In this document: piece by piece, positions 1-8,845 of the stretch | Layout of the letters: the number at the start of each line of letters is the position of its first letter | How positions within the stretch are numbered: the stretch's first letter is position 1 | Origin: Bosea sp. AS-1 | GTDB lineage: Bacteria; Pseudomonadota; Alphaproteobacteria; Rhizobiales; Beijerinckiaceae | Assembly: GCF_002220095.1 (NCBI RefSeq) | Contig: NZ_CP022372.1 | Location: forward strand, 2,576,501 to 2,640,500 | Direction of reading: 5' to 3' | Length of the DNA stretch: 64,000 nt | Notes under the pieces: generated by a model | Told to the model about the DNA's origin: nothing | Databases searched by the model: none | Seen by the model: only the letters and a program-made list of their open reading frames with translations | Translations under genes and position numbers: made by a program

Positions 1-279
1 CTCGGCGAAGCGGGCATTCTCCGAAAGGAAGCCATAGCCGGGATGGACTGCGTCGGCGCCGGTGATCTCGCAGGCTGCGATCAGCGCCGGGATATTGAGA
101 TAGCTTTCGCGGGCCGGGGGCGGGCCGATGCAGACGCTCTCGTCGGCGAGGCGGACATGCATGGCGTTGGCGTCGGCGGTCGAGTGGACCGCGACGGTGG
201 CGATGCCGAGCTCCTTGGCGGCGCGCAGCACGCGCAGCGCGATCTCTCCGCGGTTGGCGATCAGGATCTTGTCGAACAT
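1..279 (-). CDS. accC: Biotin carboxylase subunit of acetyl-CoA carboxylase (5' part only)
   Basis: The first 93 codons of AccC lie here; the rest runs off the left edge. The protein opens [17 protein letters not shown], the classic start of the biotin-carboxylase N-terminal (pre-ATP-grasp) domain, and continues through [10 protein letters not shown], another family hallmark. AccC carboxylates the biotin on AccB using ATP and bicarbonate, the first half-reaction of malonyl-CoA synthesis in the cytoplasm. It follows accB on the same strand after 29 bp, so the two are surely one operon. The ATG at 279 is the only start giving the conserved N-terminus. Identification is firm; only the length cannot be judged. 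Confidence 0.95.
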   Translation of the reverse strand, partial: MFDKILIANRGEIALRVLRAAKELGIATVAVHSTADANAMHVRLADESVCIGPPPARESYLNIPALIAACEITGADAVHPGYGFLSENARFAE

Positions 280-308
280 CTTGATCTCGCCGTCCTTGCG
301 CCCGGCCG

Positions 309-779
309 TCACTCGATCACCAGCAGCGGCTCGCCATATTCCACCGGCTGGCCATCCTCGACCAGGACGGCGGTAACCTTGCCGGCGCGCGGGGCGACGA
401 TATCGTTGAAGGTCTTCATCGCCTCGACGAGCAGGATGCGCTCACCCTGCTTCACCACGCTGCCGACCTCGACGAAGGGCTTGGCCTCGGGCGAGGGGCG
501 GCGATAAGCGGTGCCAACCATCGGAGAGGTGACGGCGCCGGGATGGCTGGCGCCGGGCTTGGCCTCCGGCGCGGCGGGAGCGGCCGGAGCAGGGGCGACA
601 GCAGCAGCGGCGACCGGGAGCGGAGCGGCAGCCGGGACATGCACGGTCGTCGCGAGGCTGCGGGCGACGCGGACGCGCAGATCGCCCTTCTCGACCTCGA
701 TCTCGGTGAGATCGGTCTGATTCAGCAGTTCCGCAAGCTCGCGGACGAGATCTGGGTCGATCGGGCTCTTGGTCGCCAT
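309..779 (-). CDS. accB: Biotin carboxyl carrier protein of acetyl-CoA carboxylase
   Basis: This 156-residue protein carries the biotin that AccC carboxylates and the carboxyltransferase discharges onto acetyl-CoA. The N-terminal part (about 1-40, ending in RVRVAR) is the usual AccB lead, followed by an alanine/proline-rich linker (about 48-75). The C-terminal biotinyl domain has the target lysine in EAMKT at K122, 34 residues from the end, as in other AccB proteins. I start at the ATG giving [11 protein letters not shown]; an ATG four codons upstream is possible. In many Rhizobiales aroQ precedes accB; here the 266 bp upstream hold no gene and dsbA lies beyond. Promoter probably in that gap. 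Confidence 0.95.
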   Translation of the reverse strand: MATKSPIDPDLVRELAELLNQTDLTEIEVEKGDLRVRVARSLATTVHVPAAAPLPVAAAAVAPAPAAPAAPEAKPGASHPGAVTSPMVGTAYRRPSPEAKPFVEVGSVVKQGERILLVEAMKTFNDIVAPRAGKVTAVLVEDGQPVEYGEPLLVIE

Positions 780-991
780 GGCGGATGTCACCGTCTTGTT
801 CGGACTTCGCTTGGAACAACGGCTGTACCGCTATCCCGCTCGTTTCATTTCAGGCGGCCAGTGCCGCGAACGTTTCCGGCAGAGCGCAGGAACAGCCGTT
901 CGGAGCAAGCGTGGCGACCATGAAGGATGTGAATTCCATAAACCGCGCGAGGCGGCGGACGCCGCTCTCATAAACGCTGCGGGCCGGCAGG

Positions 992-1009
992 GGAAGCCTG
1001 TAGGCTTCC
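992..1009 (-). terminator. Short hairpin downstream of the DsbA-like gene
   Basis: GGAAGCC and GGCTTCC pair perfectly around a TGTA loop, 37 bp past the stop of the DsbA-like gene. There is no T-run on the minus strand after it, so termination here is plausible rather than shown. The rest of the 780-1045 gap shows no gene to me. Confidence 0.3.
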
Positions 1010-1045
1010 TCGCCGACCCGCGAAAGGTGTTAAAGCAGGGCTGGA

Positions 1046-1855
1046 TCAGCCGGCGCACTCGGTCTTGCCGCAGCGGCGGACCGAATCGAGCTTCTGCTTG
1101 AGGGCATCCTGGCCGACCGCGCCGAAGACGATCTCGTCCCCGATGATGAAGGCGGGCGTGCCCGTCAGGCCCAGACGATCGCCGAGCGCGACCGTATCCT
1201 CGATCGAGGCCTTGGTTGCCGGAGCGTCCATGTCCTTGCGCACGCGTTCGACGTCGACGCCGAGCTCCTTGGCGATCTCGATCGCCTTGGCGCCGTTCAC
1301 GCGGCCCTTCACGCCCATCAGCTTGTTGTGGAAATCGAAGTACTTCGGGCCCTGGAGCTGATTCTTGACCGCGATCGCGACGCGGCTCGCCTCGACCGAA
1401 TCGGGGCCGAGGATCGGGAAGTCCTTGAGCACGACGCGCAGCTTCGGGTCGGCCTTGGAGAGAGCGGTCACGTCCTGCATCGCCCTTTTGCAGAAGCCGC
1501 AATTGTAATCCATGAACTCGACGAGGGTGAGGTCGCCTTCCGGATTGCCGATGATGACCGAGGTGGCCGGATCGGAGATCCTGGCCTTCTCGGCCGCGAC
1601 GGCGCCGCGCTGGGCCTCGGCCTGCGCCACCGTGTTACGGCGCTCGAGCTCGACCAGCGCGTCCTGGATGATCTCGGGATTCTTGACGATGGTCTCGCGG
1701 ACGAGATCGACGATGGCCTTGCGCTGCTCGGGCGTCAGCGGCGCCTGGCCTTGCGCCATGGCCGGGCCGGCGACCGTCGCGAGCCAGACGCCGAGCGCGA
1801 GGCCGGCAGGGCGCAGGCAGGCGCGCGCCAGGCTGGAGAAGGTCGGGAAAGCCAT
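1046..1855 (-). CDS. DsbA-family periplasmic thiol-disulfide oxidoreductase
   Basis: A 269-residue exported thioredoxin-fold protein. Residues 1-34 form a signal peptide ending PAMA-QG. A helical N-terminal extension (about 40-95) precedes the thioredoxin core, which has the active-site motif C119-G-F-C122 and the cis-proline segment TGTPAF near residue 227. This is the pattern of the Com1/ScsC-like branch of the DsbA superfamily, which oxidises or isomerises disulfides in the periplasm. The N-terminal extension may mediate oligomerisation, as in ScsC-type isomerases, but this is inference. Two extra cysteines lie near the C-terminus (RRCGKTECAG). It stands alone, divergent from the aminotransferase gene. 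An AAAGGATG stretch upstream supports the ATG used. Confidence 0.88.
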   Translation of the reverse strand: MAFPTFSSLARACLRPAGLALGVWLATVAGPAMAQGQAPLTPEQRKAIVDLVRETIVKNPEIIQDALVELERRNTVAQAEAQRGAVAAEKARISDPATSVIIGNPEGDLTLVEFMDYNCGFCKRAMQDVTALSKADPKLRVVLKDFPILGPDSVEASRVAIAVKNQLQGPKYFDFHNKLMGVKGRVNGAKAIEIAKELGVDVERVRKDMDAPATKASIEDTVALGDRLGLTGTPAFIIGDEIVFGAVGQDALKQKLDSVRRCGKTECAG

Positions 1856-2028
1856 TTCGTCATCCTTTCATGGACATCGGTCGACCGGCGACGTGATGCC
1901 GAAGAGCATTTCAGCCCGTGCTTGTGGGTGTTTCGCGAGCCAGCGTCAAATCACAGCTTTGCCAGTGGTTGCCGCCGGCGGTCGGCTCGGTTAAGCCCGC
2001 TCGCCGATTGTCCAGACCGGATACGACG

Positions 2029-3216
2029 ATGCAGAAGCCCGTTCCGCCCGCACAGCTGCCCGCGCTTGCCGAGCGGGCCGAGCGCGTCGCGCCTTTCATC
2101 GTCATGGACGTGATGAGCCAGGCCGCAGCCATCGAACGCAAGGGCGGCTCGGTCGTGCATATGGAGGTCGGCCAACCCTCGGCCCCGACGCCGCGCTCGA
2201 TCCGTACAGCGGTCTCGCATGCGCTGGAGGATGGTCGGATCGGGTACACCCAGGCGCTGGGCACGGATTCGCTGAGGGCTCGCATTGCCCGCCATTATCG
2301 CGAGAGCTATGGCGTGGACGTGGCGACGGAGCGCGTCGTGGTCACGACCGGCTCTTCCGGCGGCTTCATTCTCGCCTTTCTCGCCTGCTTCCAACCGGGC
2401 GCGCGCGTGGCGATCACGGCACCGGGCTATCCAGCCTATCGCAACATCCTGATCGCGCTCGGGCTGGAGCCGGTGGCGATCGAGGTTGGGCCCGAGACCC
2501 GTTTCGCGCTGACGCCGGAATTGATCGAGTGCGCCCATCGCGAGAAACCGCTCGCCGGCGTGCTGACGATGAGCCCGGCCAATCCGACCGGCGTGGTGAT
2601 GAGTCCGGGCGCCATCGCCGACGTCGCAGCCTGCTGCCGCAAGCTCGGGCTCTGGTATATCTCGGACGAGATCTACCATGGCCTGACCTATGAAGCGCCG
2701 GCGACAACGGCGCTCGCCGCCGATCCCGATGCAATCATCGTCAACTCGTTCTCGAAGTATTATTGCATGACCGGCTGGCGTGTCGGCTGGCTGGTAGTGC
2801 CGGAGCGGCTGGTGCGTACCATCGAGCGGCTTCAGCAGAATTTTTCGATCTCGGTGCCTTATCTGAGCCAAATCGCGGGGGAGGCGGCCTTCGACGCCAC
2901 CGAGGAATGCGAGGCGATCAAGGCCGGCTATGCCGCCAACCGCGCCTTTCTGCTCAAGGCCCTGCCCGAGATCGGATTGAGCGATTTCCTGCCGGTCGAC
3001 GGCGCCTTCTACATCTATCTCGATATCGGCCGGTATTCGAACGATTCGATGAGCTTCTGTCGCAGCGCGCTCGAACGGGCAGGGGTCGCGATCACGCCCG
3101 GTCTCGACTTCGACGAGGCGCGCGGGGCGCGGACGGTCAGGCTCTCCTTCGCCGGCTCGCTGGCCGAATGCGAGGAGGCGGTTTCGCGCCTCGGGAGCTG
3201 GCTCAAGACCCGCTGA
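2029..3216 (+). CDS. Class I/II PLP-dependent aminotransferase
   Basis: A 395-residue fold-type I aminotransferase of the aspartate/aromatic aminotransferase group. The PLP lysine is K243 in SFSKYYCMTGWRVGW, and the family motifs MSPANPTG and YISDEIYHGLTY are present upstream of it. The C-terminal arginine that binds the substrate carboxylate is probably in RTVRLSFAGS. I chose the ATG at 2029 because it gives a normal N-terminus (MQKPVPPAQLP); the frame is open 37 codons further but that part does not look like the family. It is a single gene, divergent from the DsbA-like gene. The amino donor and acceptor cannot be read from the sequence. Confidence 0.9.
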   Translation: MQKPVPPAQLPALAERAERVAPFIVMDVMSQAAAIERKGGSVVHMEVGQPSAPTPRSIRTAVSHALEDGRIGYTQALGTDSLRARIARHYRESYGVDVATERVVVTTGSSGGFILAFLACFQPGARVAITAPGYPAYRNILIALGLEPVAIEVGPETRFALTPELIECAHREKPLAGVLTMSPANPTGVVMSPGAIADVAACCRKLGLWYISDEIYHGLTYEAPATTALAADPDAIIVNSFSKYYCMTGWRVGWLVVPERLVRTIERLQQNFSISVPYLSQIAGEAAFDATEECEAIKAGYAANRAFLLKALPEIGLSDFLPVDGAFYIYLDIGRYSNDSMSFCRSALERAGVAITPGLDFDEARGARTVRLSFAGSLAECEEAVSRLGSWLKTR

Positions 3217-3298
3217 GGGGGCGATTGCAAGCTGGCTCTTGCCAGAATTTGCGGAAGGTCAGCATTCTGCTGCAGTCGCAGTGAAGCGGAGACGGGCC

Positions 3299-5584
3299 AT
3301 GGACGAGGCAGCGGTCGGCTGGGGGCGCCTGAAGAGGGGCGTTGCCGGGCTTCTGGCGGCGCTGGCCCTGTCGGCTACGACCTTCATTCCAGCCGTGCGC
3401 GCGCAACCCTCGTCGCCGGTCGTTCTGACCCTGCGCGGGGACGAGACACCGGAAACGATCCGCAAGATGGTCGACGCGTTGTCGAGTGCGGGCCGACAGG
3501 TCGAGGTCCGGATCGGCGGGACGAACGCCGCGGCGCCCGCTGCCGCAGCAGCAGCCTCCAAGCCCGACGCAGCCACCCCCGAGTCCGCCCCGCGCTCCAT
3601 GGCGGAAGAGGAGGGCTTTCAGGGGCAGCTCAACGCCGTCGTCGATCGCATCGTCGGTGGGCTCGACTACGGCGGGACGGCGATCCCGAGCATCGTCCAG
3701 TTGCCGGTGGATTGGGAGCAGGCCTGGGAGCGCAACCTCAACGGCCGAAATGGCCCCTCGGCCGGCTGGCGCAGCTTCGGCATCCTTTGCCTCGCACTGG
3801 CCGTCGGGTTTGCCTTCCGCCTTGCGAGCACTGCCTGGTTCGCGCGCAGGCGCCAGCCTGCGGGGCCGGAATTCACGCCGCGTCTCATCGCCGCCGGCTG
3901 GGGGCTGCTCCAGGATGTCGCCACCATCATGCTGGCGCTGGTCACGGTGCGGCTCGCCCGCAATGCCTGGCTGCCTGAAAGCGACCTCGCGATGTTTGCG
4001 CTGACGACGGTCACCAACGGCGCGGCGATCGGGGCTCTCTACATCGCCGTTGGGCGATTCCTGCTCGCGCCCGGCAGGCCAGAGCGGCGCCTGATGCCGC
4101 TGCCGCGTGCCGAACGGCATTACCGCTCGTTGATCTTCTATGCCGTGGCCACGCCTCTTGCGGTGACGAGCATCCTTCTGGCTCACCATGTCGGGACCGG
4201 CCCGCTGCCGGCAACAGGACTCATCGCTCTCACCGGCTTTGCGTTGATGCTGTTCAAGCTGTGGTTCTTCAACGATGTGCGCCACGATCTGGCCGTCTTG
4301 ATTCTGAGCGGTGCACAGCAGCCGGGACCGCTGCGGCGCCTCGTTGCCGCCGGCGCTGCCTGGTTCTACATGGCGGTGACCATCGTGCTCTGGCTGGTCA
4401 GCTGCGCCGCGGCAATGATGACCAATGGCGGGCGCTGGGCGGAAGCGGCTGCGCTGACCGAGGTGGCGATCATCCTGATCCCCATCCTGGTCATCGGCGT
4501 GTCGAGCCTGCTGAACTGCCGCGCGGCTCGCCGCGAAGCCATTGTGGGCACGACGCCGCTGTCGCAGGCTGGCAGCGCCGCCTTTCGAGCTGCCGCGGTC
4601 GGCGTGATCTGGGCTGCGGGCTTCTTCATCCTCGCACGGCTCTGGGCCGGGCTGCTGCTCGGGGTGACCTCCAGCGAGTTCGCCGTCGTCATGCGCCAGA
4701 TCGCTGGCGTCGCCGTCTTTGCCTTTGCCGGCTGGGTCGCGCTGGTTTTCCTGCACAGTTTCTTCGATGGCTATACGCCGCAGCGCGTCACCATCGGCCC
4801 CGCCGACGAGGATGTTGTCCATGAGGCCAGCGTGCCGACACGGCTGGCAACGGTGCTGCCGGTCCTGCGCGGCGTCGTGCTGGGCGCGGTGCTCGGACTG
4901 ACGATCCTGATCGTGCTCTCGCGGCTCGGTGTCGATATCGGGCCGCTGCTCGCCGGTTTCGGTATCCTCGGTCTGGCGATTTCCTTCGGCTCACAGGCCC
5001 TGGTGCGTGACATCGTCTCGGGATTGTTCTTCATGCTGGAGGATGCGTTCCGGGTCGGCGAATACGTCGATACGGGCCGCCTCAAGGGCACGGTCGAGAA
5101 GATCTCGCTGCGCTCGATGCAACTGCGCCATCAGAGCGGCCAGATCCACACCGTGCCGTTCGGCCAGGTTCAGTCGTTGACCAATGCCAGCCGCGACTGG
5201 GCGACGGTGAAGTTCAATGTCCGCCTCGACCATTCGGCCGATATCGAGCAGGCGCGAAAGGCGATCAAGAAGACCGGCATCGCGCTACTGGAGGATCCTG
5301 AGTTCGGCCCGCATTTCATCGCCCCACTCAAGATGCAGGGCGTCGCCGACATCACCGACAGCGCCATCGTCATCCGGCTGAAATTCACCGGCAAGCCGAA
5401 CCAGGCCTCGATGCTGCAGCGCGAGGCGCTGAAGCGGGTCTATCGGGCGCTGAACGAGGCCCGGATTCCCTTCGCCTCGAATGCGGTCACGGTTCGCGGC
5501 GGCGACCAGGGCGTACAGGCTGGAGCGGCCGCGGCCATCTCAACCGTGCCGCCGCCGACGCCGCTGGCGCCAGCGGCGGGCTGA
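3299..5584 (+). CDS. Large MscS-family mechanosensitive channel
   Basis: A 761-residue inner-membrane protein. After a cleavable signal peptide (to about residue 36, AVRAQP) there is a periplasmic segment with an alanine-rich stretch and then many hydrophobic helices between about residues 160 and 520. The C-terminal part carries the MscS pore helix and beta domain: LGLAISFGSQALVRDIVSG, then EDAFRVGEYVDTG and LRHQSGQIHTVPFG. This is the YnaI/YbiO-like large architecture, far longer than E. coli MscS, and such channels release solutes on hypo-osmotic shock. The ATG at 3299 has a GAAGCGGAGA stretch upstream and starts just before the signal peptide. It stands alone; the next gene is convergent. 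Confidence 0.87.
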   Translation: MDEAAVGWGRLKRGVAGLLAALALSATTFIPAVRAQPSSPVVLTLRGDETPETIRKMVDALSSAGRQVEVRIGGTNAAAPAAAAAASKPDAATPESAPRSMAEEEGFQGQLNAVVDRIVGGLDYGGTAIPSIVQLPVDWEQAWERNLNGRNGPSAGWRSFGILCLALAVGFAFRLASTAWFARRRQPAGPEFTPRLIAAGWGLLQDVATIMLALVTVRLARNAWLPESDLAMFALTTVTNGAAIGALYIAVGRFLLAPGRPERRLMPLPRAERHYRSLIFYAVATPLAVTSILLAHHVGTGPLPATGLIALTGFALMLFKLWFFNDVRHDLAVLILSGAQQPGPLRRLVAAGAAWFYMAVTIVLWLVSCAAAMMTNGGRWAEAAALTEVAIILIPILVIGVSSLLNCRAARREAIVGTTPLSQAGSAAFRAAAVGVIWAAGFFILARLWAGLLLGVTSSEFAVVMRQIAGVAVFAFAGWVALVFLHSFFDGYTPQRVTIGPADEDVVHEASVPTRLATVLPVLRGVVLGAVLGLTILIVLSRLGVDIGPLLAGFGILGLAISFGSQALVRDIVSGLFFMLEDAFRVGEYVDTGRLKGTVEKISLRSMQLRHQSGQIHTVPFGQVQSLTNASRDWATVKFNVRLDHSADIEQARKAIKKTGIALLEDPEFGPHFIAPLKMQGVADITDSAIVIRLKFTGKPNQASMLQREALKRVYRALNEARIPFASNAVTVRGGDQGVQAGAAAAISTVPPPTPLAPAAG

Positions 5585-5589
5585 GCGGA

Positions 5590-5940
5590 TCAGAGCAGCA
5601 GGAACAGGCCGAAGCCGACGATCGCCAGCGCGGCGCCGAAGAGGCGAGCGAATTGTGCGGCGGTGGCCACCGATAGACGCTCGGCGCGACGGCTTGCGCG
5701 GGCGCTGCTGTCCGCGCTCTCGCTGCGATACTGCTCGGCATAGAGGCCCGGCGTCATTTGCGGGCCGATGGGTCGGTCGCCTTCGAGATCGACCCGGACC
5801 GCGATAAACAGGACGAGCAGCCCGAGGAGACCGACTCCAAACCAGCCGGCCGCACGCCAGGCGAGGGCGGCGAGCACCAGAAGCGCTGCCGCCGAGAGGA
5901 CGGTCAAGACAAGGCGCTCCGGACTGCGCGGCGGCGACAT
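5590..5940 (-). CDS. Small membrane protein of unknown function
   Basis: A 116-residue protein I do not recognise. It has two hydrophobic segments near the N-terminus (about 9-27 and 31-48), a polar central part rich in Ser, Arg and Ala with GLYAEQYRSESADSSARASRR, and a hydrophobic C-terminal helix (about 98-115) that ends the protein in FLLL. The polar loop of some 50 residues is probably cytoplasmic by the positive-inside rule. It is convergent with the MscS gene, with 5 bp between stops, and lies 133 bp from the end of rne, separated by a strong terminator. The reading frame and codon use look real; the function is unknown. Confidence 0.6.
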   Translation of the reverse strand: MSPPRSPERLVLTVLSAAALLVLAALAWRAAGWFGVGLLGLLVLFIAVRVDLEGDRPIGPQMTPGLYAEQYRSESADSSARASRRAERLSVATAAQFARLFGAALAIVGFGLFLLL

Positions 5941-6019
5941 GCAGGCTCCGTCACGGCATTTCGCGATGGGCGATCATGCCGTGTTTCGCGGCACCGGCCA
6001 ATGGCATGCTTCACCACGA

Positions 6020-6050
6020 AAAAGGCCCGCTGCGGAACAGCGGGCCTTTT
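6020..6050 (-). terminator. Rho-independent terminator of rne
   Basis: A perfect 13-bp stem, AAAAGGCCCGCTG with CAGCGGGCCTTTT, around a 5-nt loop. Both arms carry A/T runs at the outer edge, so each strand would end in a U-tract. It lies 24 bp past the rne stop codon. Nothing on the plus strand needs it, because the gene to its left reads away on the minus strand. Confidence 0.85.
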
Positions 6051-6073
6051 CGATCTCGTGATGTCGCTTCGGC

Positions 6074-8845
6074 TTAGGAGCGGCCGGCGAGCCTGTTCCA
6101 CCAGCCGCCGCGCTTCGGCCGCGTCGGATCCGGCTCGGTCAGGACGACTGCGACGGGCTCCTCCGCCGGTGCTCGGGGCGCAGGTGCCTCGGGTTCGGGC
6201 GCAGGCGCAGGCTCGCTGGCCGCCGGTTCCGCAGCGGCCTTTGCAGGCTTCTCGGCGACCGGCTCGGGCGCCGACGGAGCGGGTTCGACCGCCGCGCCGT
6301 CTTCGGTTATGGGCACCACCTTCTTGCGCGAACGGCTACGCTTCGGCTTCTCGGCCGGGGCGGCCTCGACCACCACGGCTTCAGCGGCTTCGGGGGCCTT
6401 GGCAGCTTCGGCTTCCTTCGCGGCCTTCGGCTTGCGGGCGCGACTGCGCTTCGGCTTGGCCTCCTCGGCCGGCGGCGCCCCTTCTTCGACGACGACGGCT
6501 TCCGTTGCCTCTACAGCTTCAGCCGCCGGGGCCTCGGCTGCGATCTCGACGGTGACGGTTTCGGTGGCGACGGAGTCCTCGCCCTCATCGTCGCCTTCGT
6601 CATCGTCCTCGCCGGCGGCGCCTTCGCCCTGCAGGTTCTGCTGGTCGCGCTCGCCACCCCGCCGACGGCGCCGACGCGGGCGGCGCCGACGACCGTCGCG
6701 GCCTTCGGCATCGCCGCGCTCGTCCTGGGTGTCGCCCGCGGCGGTTTCGCTGTCGCCGGTTTCGGCATCGAGGGCCGCGGCTTCGGCGGCGGCATCGAGC
6801 GCTTCGTCGTCGACGTCGGAGGCAATGGCCTCGGCCTTGAAGGGTGAGGGCACCACGCGAGCCTCATTGCCGACAAATTCGCCGCGCTCGACCTCGAAGT
6901 AACGGGTGCCGAGCAGGTTCGGGTCGGTCGAGATCGTGATCGCGATGGCGAAGCGGTTTTCGAGATCCGCCAGATGCGCGCGCTTCTGGTTGAGGACGTA
7001 GAGCGCGACTTCCGGCCGGGTGCGGACGGTGAGGTTGTGCGAGGCGCTCTTGATCAACGTCTCCTCCAGCGCGCGCAGGATCTGCAGCGCGACCGACGGC
7101 GTCGAGCGGATCATGCCGGCGCCGGCGCAGTGCGGGCAAGGCACCGAGGACGATTCGAGCACGCCGGTGCGGATGCGCTGGCGCGACATCTCCAGCAGGC
7201 CGAAGGCCGAGATGCGGCCGACCTGGATGCGGGCGCGATCGTCCTTCAGGCATTCCTTCAGCTTCTTCTCGACGGCGCGGTTGTTCCGATTCTCCTCCAT
7301 GTCGATGAAGTCGATCACGATGAGACCGGCGAGGTCGCGCAAGCGCAGCTGGCGGGAGATTTCCTCGGCCGCTTCGAGATTGGTCTTGAGGGCCGTGTCC
7401 TCGATGTTGTGCTCGCGCGTCGAGCGGCCTGAGTTGATGTCGATCGCGACCAGCGCCTCGGTCTGGTTGATGACGAGGTAGCCGCCGGACTTCAGCGTCA
7501 CCGTGTTCGAGAACATCGCGTCGAGCTGGCTCTCGACGCCGAAGGCGGCGAAGAGCGGAGTCTGCTCGCGATAGGGCTTCACGCTCTTGGCATGGCTCGG
7601 CATGAGCATGCGCATGAAGTCCTTGGCCTCGCGATAGGCCGTCTCGCCGGCGACGTGAACCTCGTCGATGTCCTTGTTGTAGAGATCGCGGATCGAGCGC
7701 TTGACGAGGTTGCCCTCCTCATAGACCAGCGCAGGCGCGACCGAGGCGAGCGTCAGCTCGCGCACGCTCTCCCACATCCGCATCAAGTACTCGTAGTCGC
7801 GCTTGATCTCGACCTTGGTGCGCGAAGCGCCGGCCGTGCGCAGGATGAGACCCATCCCCTCCGGCACCTCCAGCTCCTGGGCGATCTCCTTGAGCCGCTT
7901 GCGGTCCTCGGCGTTGGTGATCTTGCGCGAGATGCCGCCGCCCTTGCCGGTGTTCGGCATCAGCACCGAATAGCGGCCGGCGAGCGAGAGATAGGTGGTC
8001 AGCGCCGCACCCTTGTTGCCGCGCTCCTCCTTGACGACCTGGACCAGGATGATCTGGCGGCGCTTGATCACCTCCTGGATCTTGTACTGGCGGCGCGACT
8101 GGCGGTGCGGGCGCTCCGGCATGTCGTCGAGGGCGTCGCCGCCGCCGAGCTGCTCGGGCTGCTCCTCGTGCTCGTCCTGTTCGTCGTTGCCGTCATCCTC
8201 GCCGCCCTCGTCGTCGGAGGGCTTGCGGGCTTCCGTCGCCTGCTCGCTGGCGTCGGCCTGCGGCGCGGCGACCGTCTCGAAGGTCAGGGGGGCAGCGTTC
8301 TCGGCTGCGTCCTCGGTCGTCGATTCCGCGACGTCGGGGGCGAAGACCTGGCCGAAGGCAGGCGCGCCCTCGTTGACCATGGCGGCTTCCTTGCCGTCGG
8401 TCTCGACGTGCTCGCCGGCGCTGTCGTTAGTAACCTCGATCTCGGCGGAGACGGTCTCGTCGGCAGCCGCCTTCTTGGCGCGGTTGTCGCGATCGCCGCG
8501 GCGGCCGCGGCGGCCGCGCTTCTCGCGCCGCTCCTCGTCGCGCTCCTCATCCCGTTCGGCACGGGCCTCGTCGTCGAGGAGCGCCTGCCGGTCGGCGACC
8601 GGGATCTGGTAGTAGTCCGGATGAATCTCGGAGAAGGCGAGGAAGCCGTGCCGGTTGCCGCCATACTCGACGAAGGCCGCCTGGAGCGACGGCTCCACGC
8701 GGGTTACCTTGGCGAGGTAGATGTTGCCGCGGAGCGGCTTGCGGCTTGCGGATTCGAAATCAAACTCTTCGACGCGGGATCCGCGCACCACCACGACCCG
8801 GGTCTCTTCCGGGTGGGTGGCATCGATAAGCATTTTGTTGGCCAT
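6074..8845 (-). CDS. rne: Ribonuclease E/G family endoribonuclease
   Basis: A 923-residue RNase E, the endonuclease that cuts single-stranded AU-rich RNA and organises the degradosome. It starts MANKMLIDATHPEETRVVV. The S1 domain is split by a very acidic Glu/Asp-rich insertion (about 95-250), common in alphaproteobacterial RNase E. The DNase-I-like catalytic core holds the metal-binding aspartates in VAIDINSGRST and LIVIDFIDM. The Zn-link cysteines are C570 and C573 in CPHC. The C-terminal third is a disordered scaffold with acidic Ala-rich stretches and Arg/Lys-rich patches (RRRPRRRRRRGG, KRSRARK, KRSRSRK) that likely bind RNA and degradosome partners. An upstream in-frame ATG at 9025 is rejected because the added residues are unlike the family. 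Confidence 0.96.
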   Translation of the reverse strand: MANKMLIDATHPEETRVVVVRGSRVEEFDFESASRKPLRGNIYLAKVTRVEPSLQAAFVEYGGNRHGFLAFSEIHPDYYQIPVADRQALLDDEARAERDEERDEERREKRGRRGRRGDRDNRAKKAAADETVSAEIEVTNDSAGEHVETDGKEAAMVNEGAPAFGQVFAPDVAESTTEDAAENAAPLTFETVAAPQADASEQATEARKPSDDEGGEDDGNDEQDEHEEQPEQLGGGDALDDMPERPHRQSRRQYKIQEVIKRRQIILVQVVKEERGNKGAALTTYLSLAGRYSVLMPNTGKGGGISRKITNAEDRKRLKEIAQELEVPEGMGLILRTAGASRTKVEIKRDYEYLMRMWESVRELTLASVAPALVYEEGNLVKRSIRDLYNKDIDEVHVAGETAYREAKDFMRMLMPSHAKSVKPYREQTPLFAAFGVESQLDAMFSNTVTLKSGGYLVINQTEALVAIDINSGRSTREHNIEDTALKTNLEAAEEISRQLRLRDLAGLIVIDFIDMEENRNNRAVEKKLKECLKDDRARIQVGRISAFGLLEMSRQRIRTGVLESSSVPCPHCAGAGMIRSTPSVALQILRALEETLIKSASHNLTVRTRPEVALYVLNQKRAHLADLENRFAIAITISTDPNLLGTRYFEVERGEFVGNEARVVPSPFKAEAIASDVDDEALDAAAEAAALDAETGDSETAAGDTQDERGDAEGRDGRRRRPRRRRRRGGERDQQNLQGEGAAGEDDDEGDDEGEDSVATETVTVEIAAEAPAAEAVEATEAVVVEEGAPPAEEAKPKRSRARKPKAAKEAEAAKAPEAAEAVVVEAAPAEKPKRSRSRKKVVPITEDGAAVEPAPSAPEPVAEKPAKAAAEPAASEPAPAPEPEAPAPRAPAEEPVAVVLTEPDPTRPKRGGWWNRLAGRS

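Noticed and set aside
3203..4822. A 539-codon minus-strand frame antisense to the MscS gene
   Set aside because: Composition of a shadow (Gln, Arg, His, Asp-rich) and no ribosome site.
8464..8560. Short GC-rich near-repeats in the rne coding sequence
   Set aside because: They reflect runs of Arg, Gly and Ala codons in the S1 insertion, not a CRISPR or mobile repeat.
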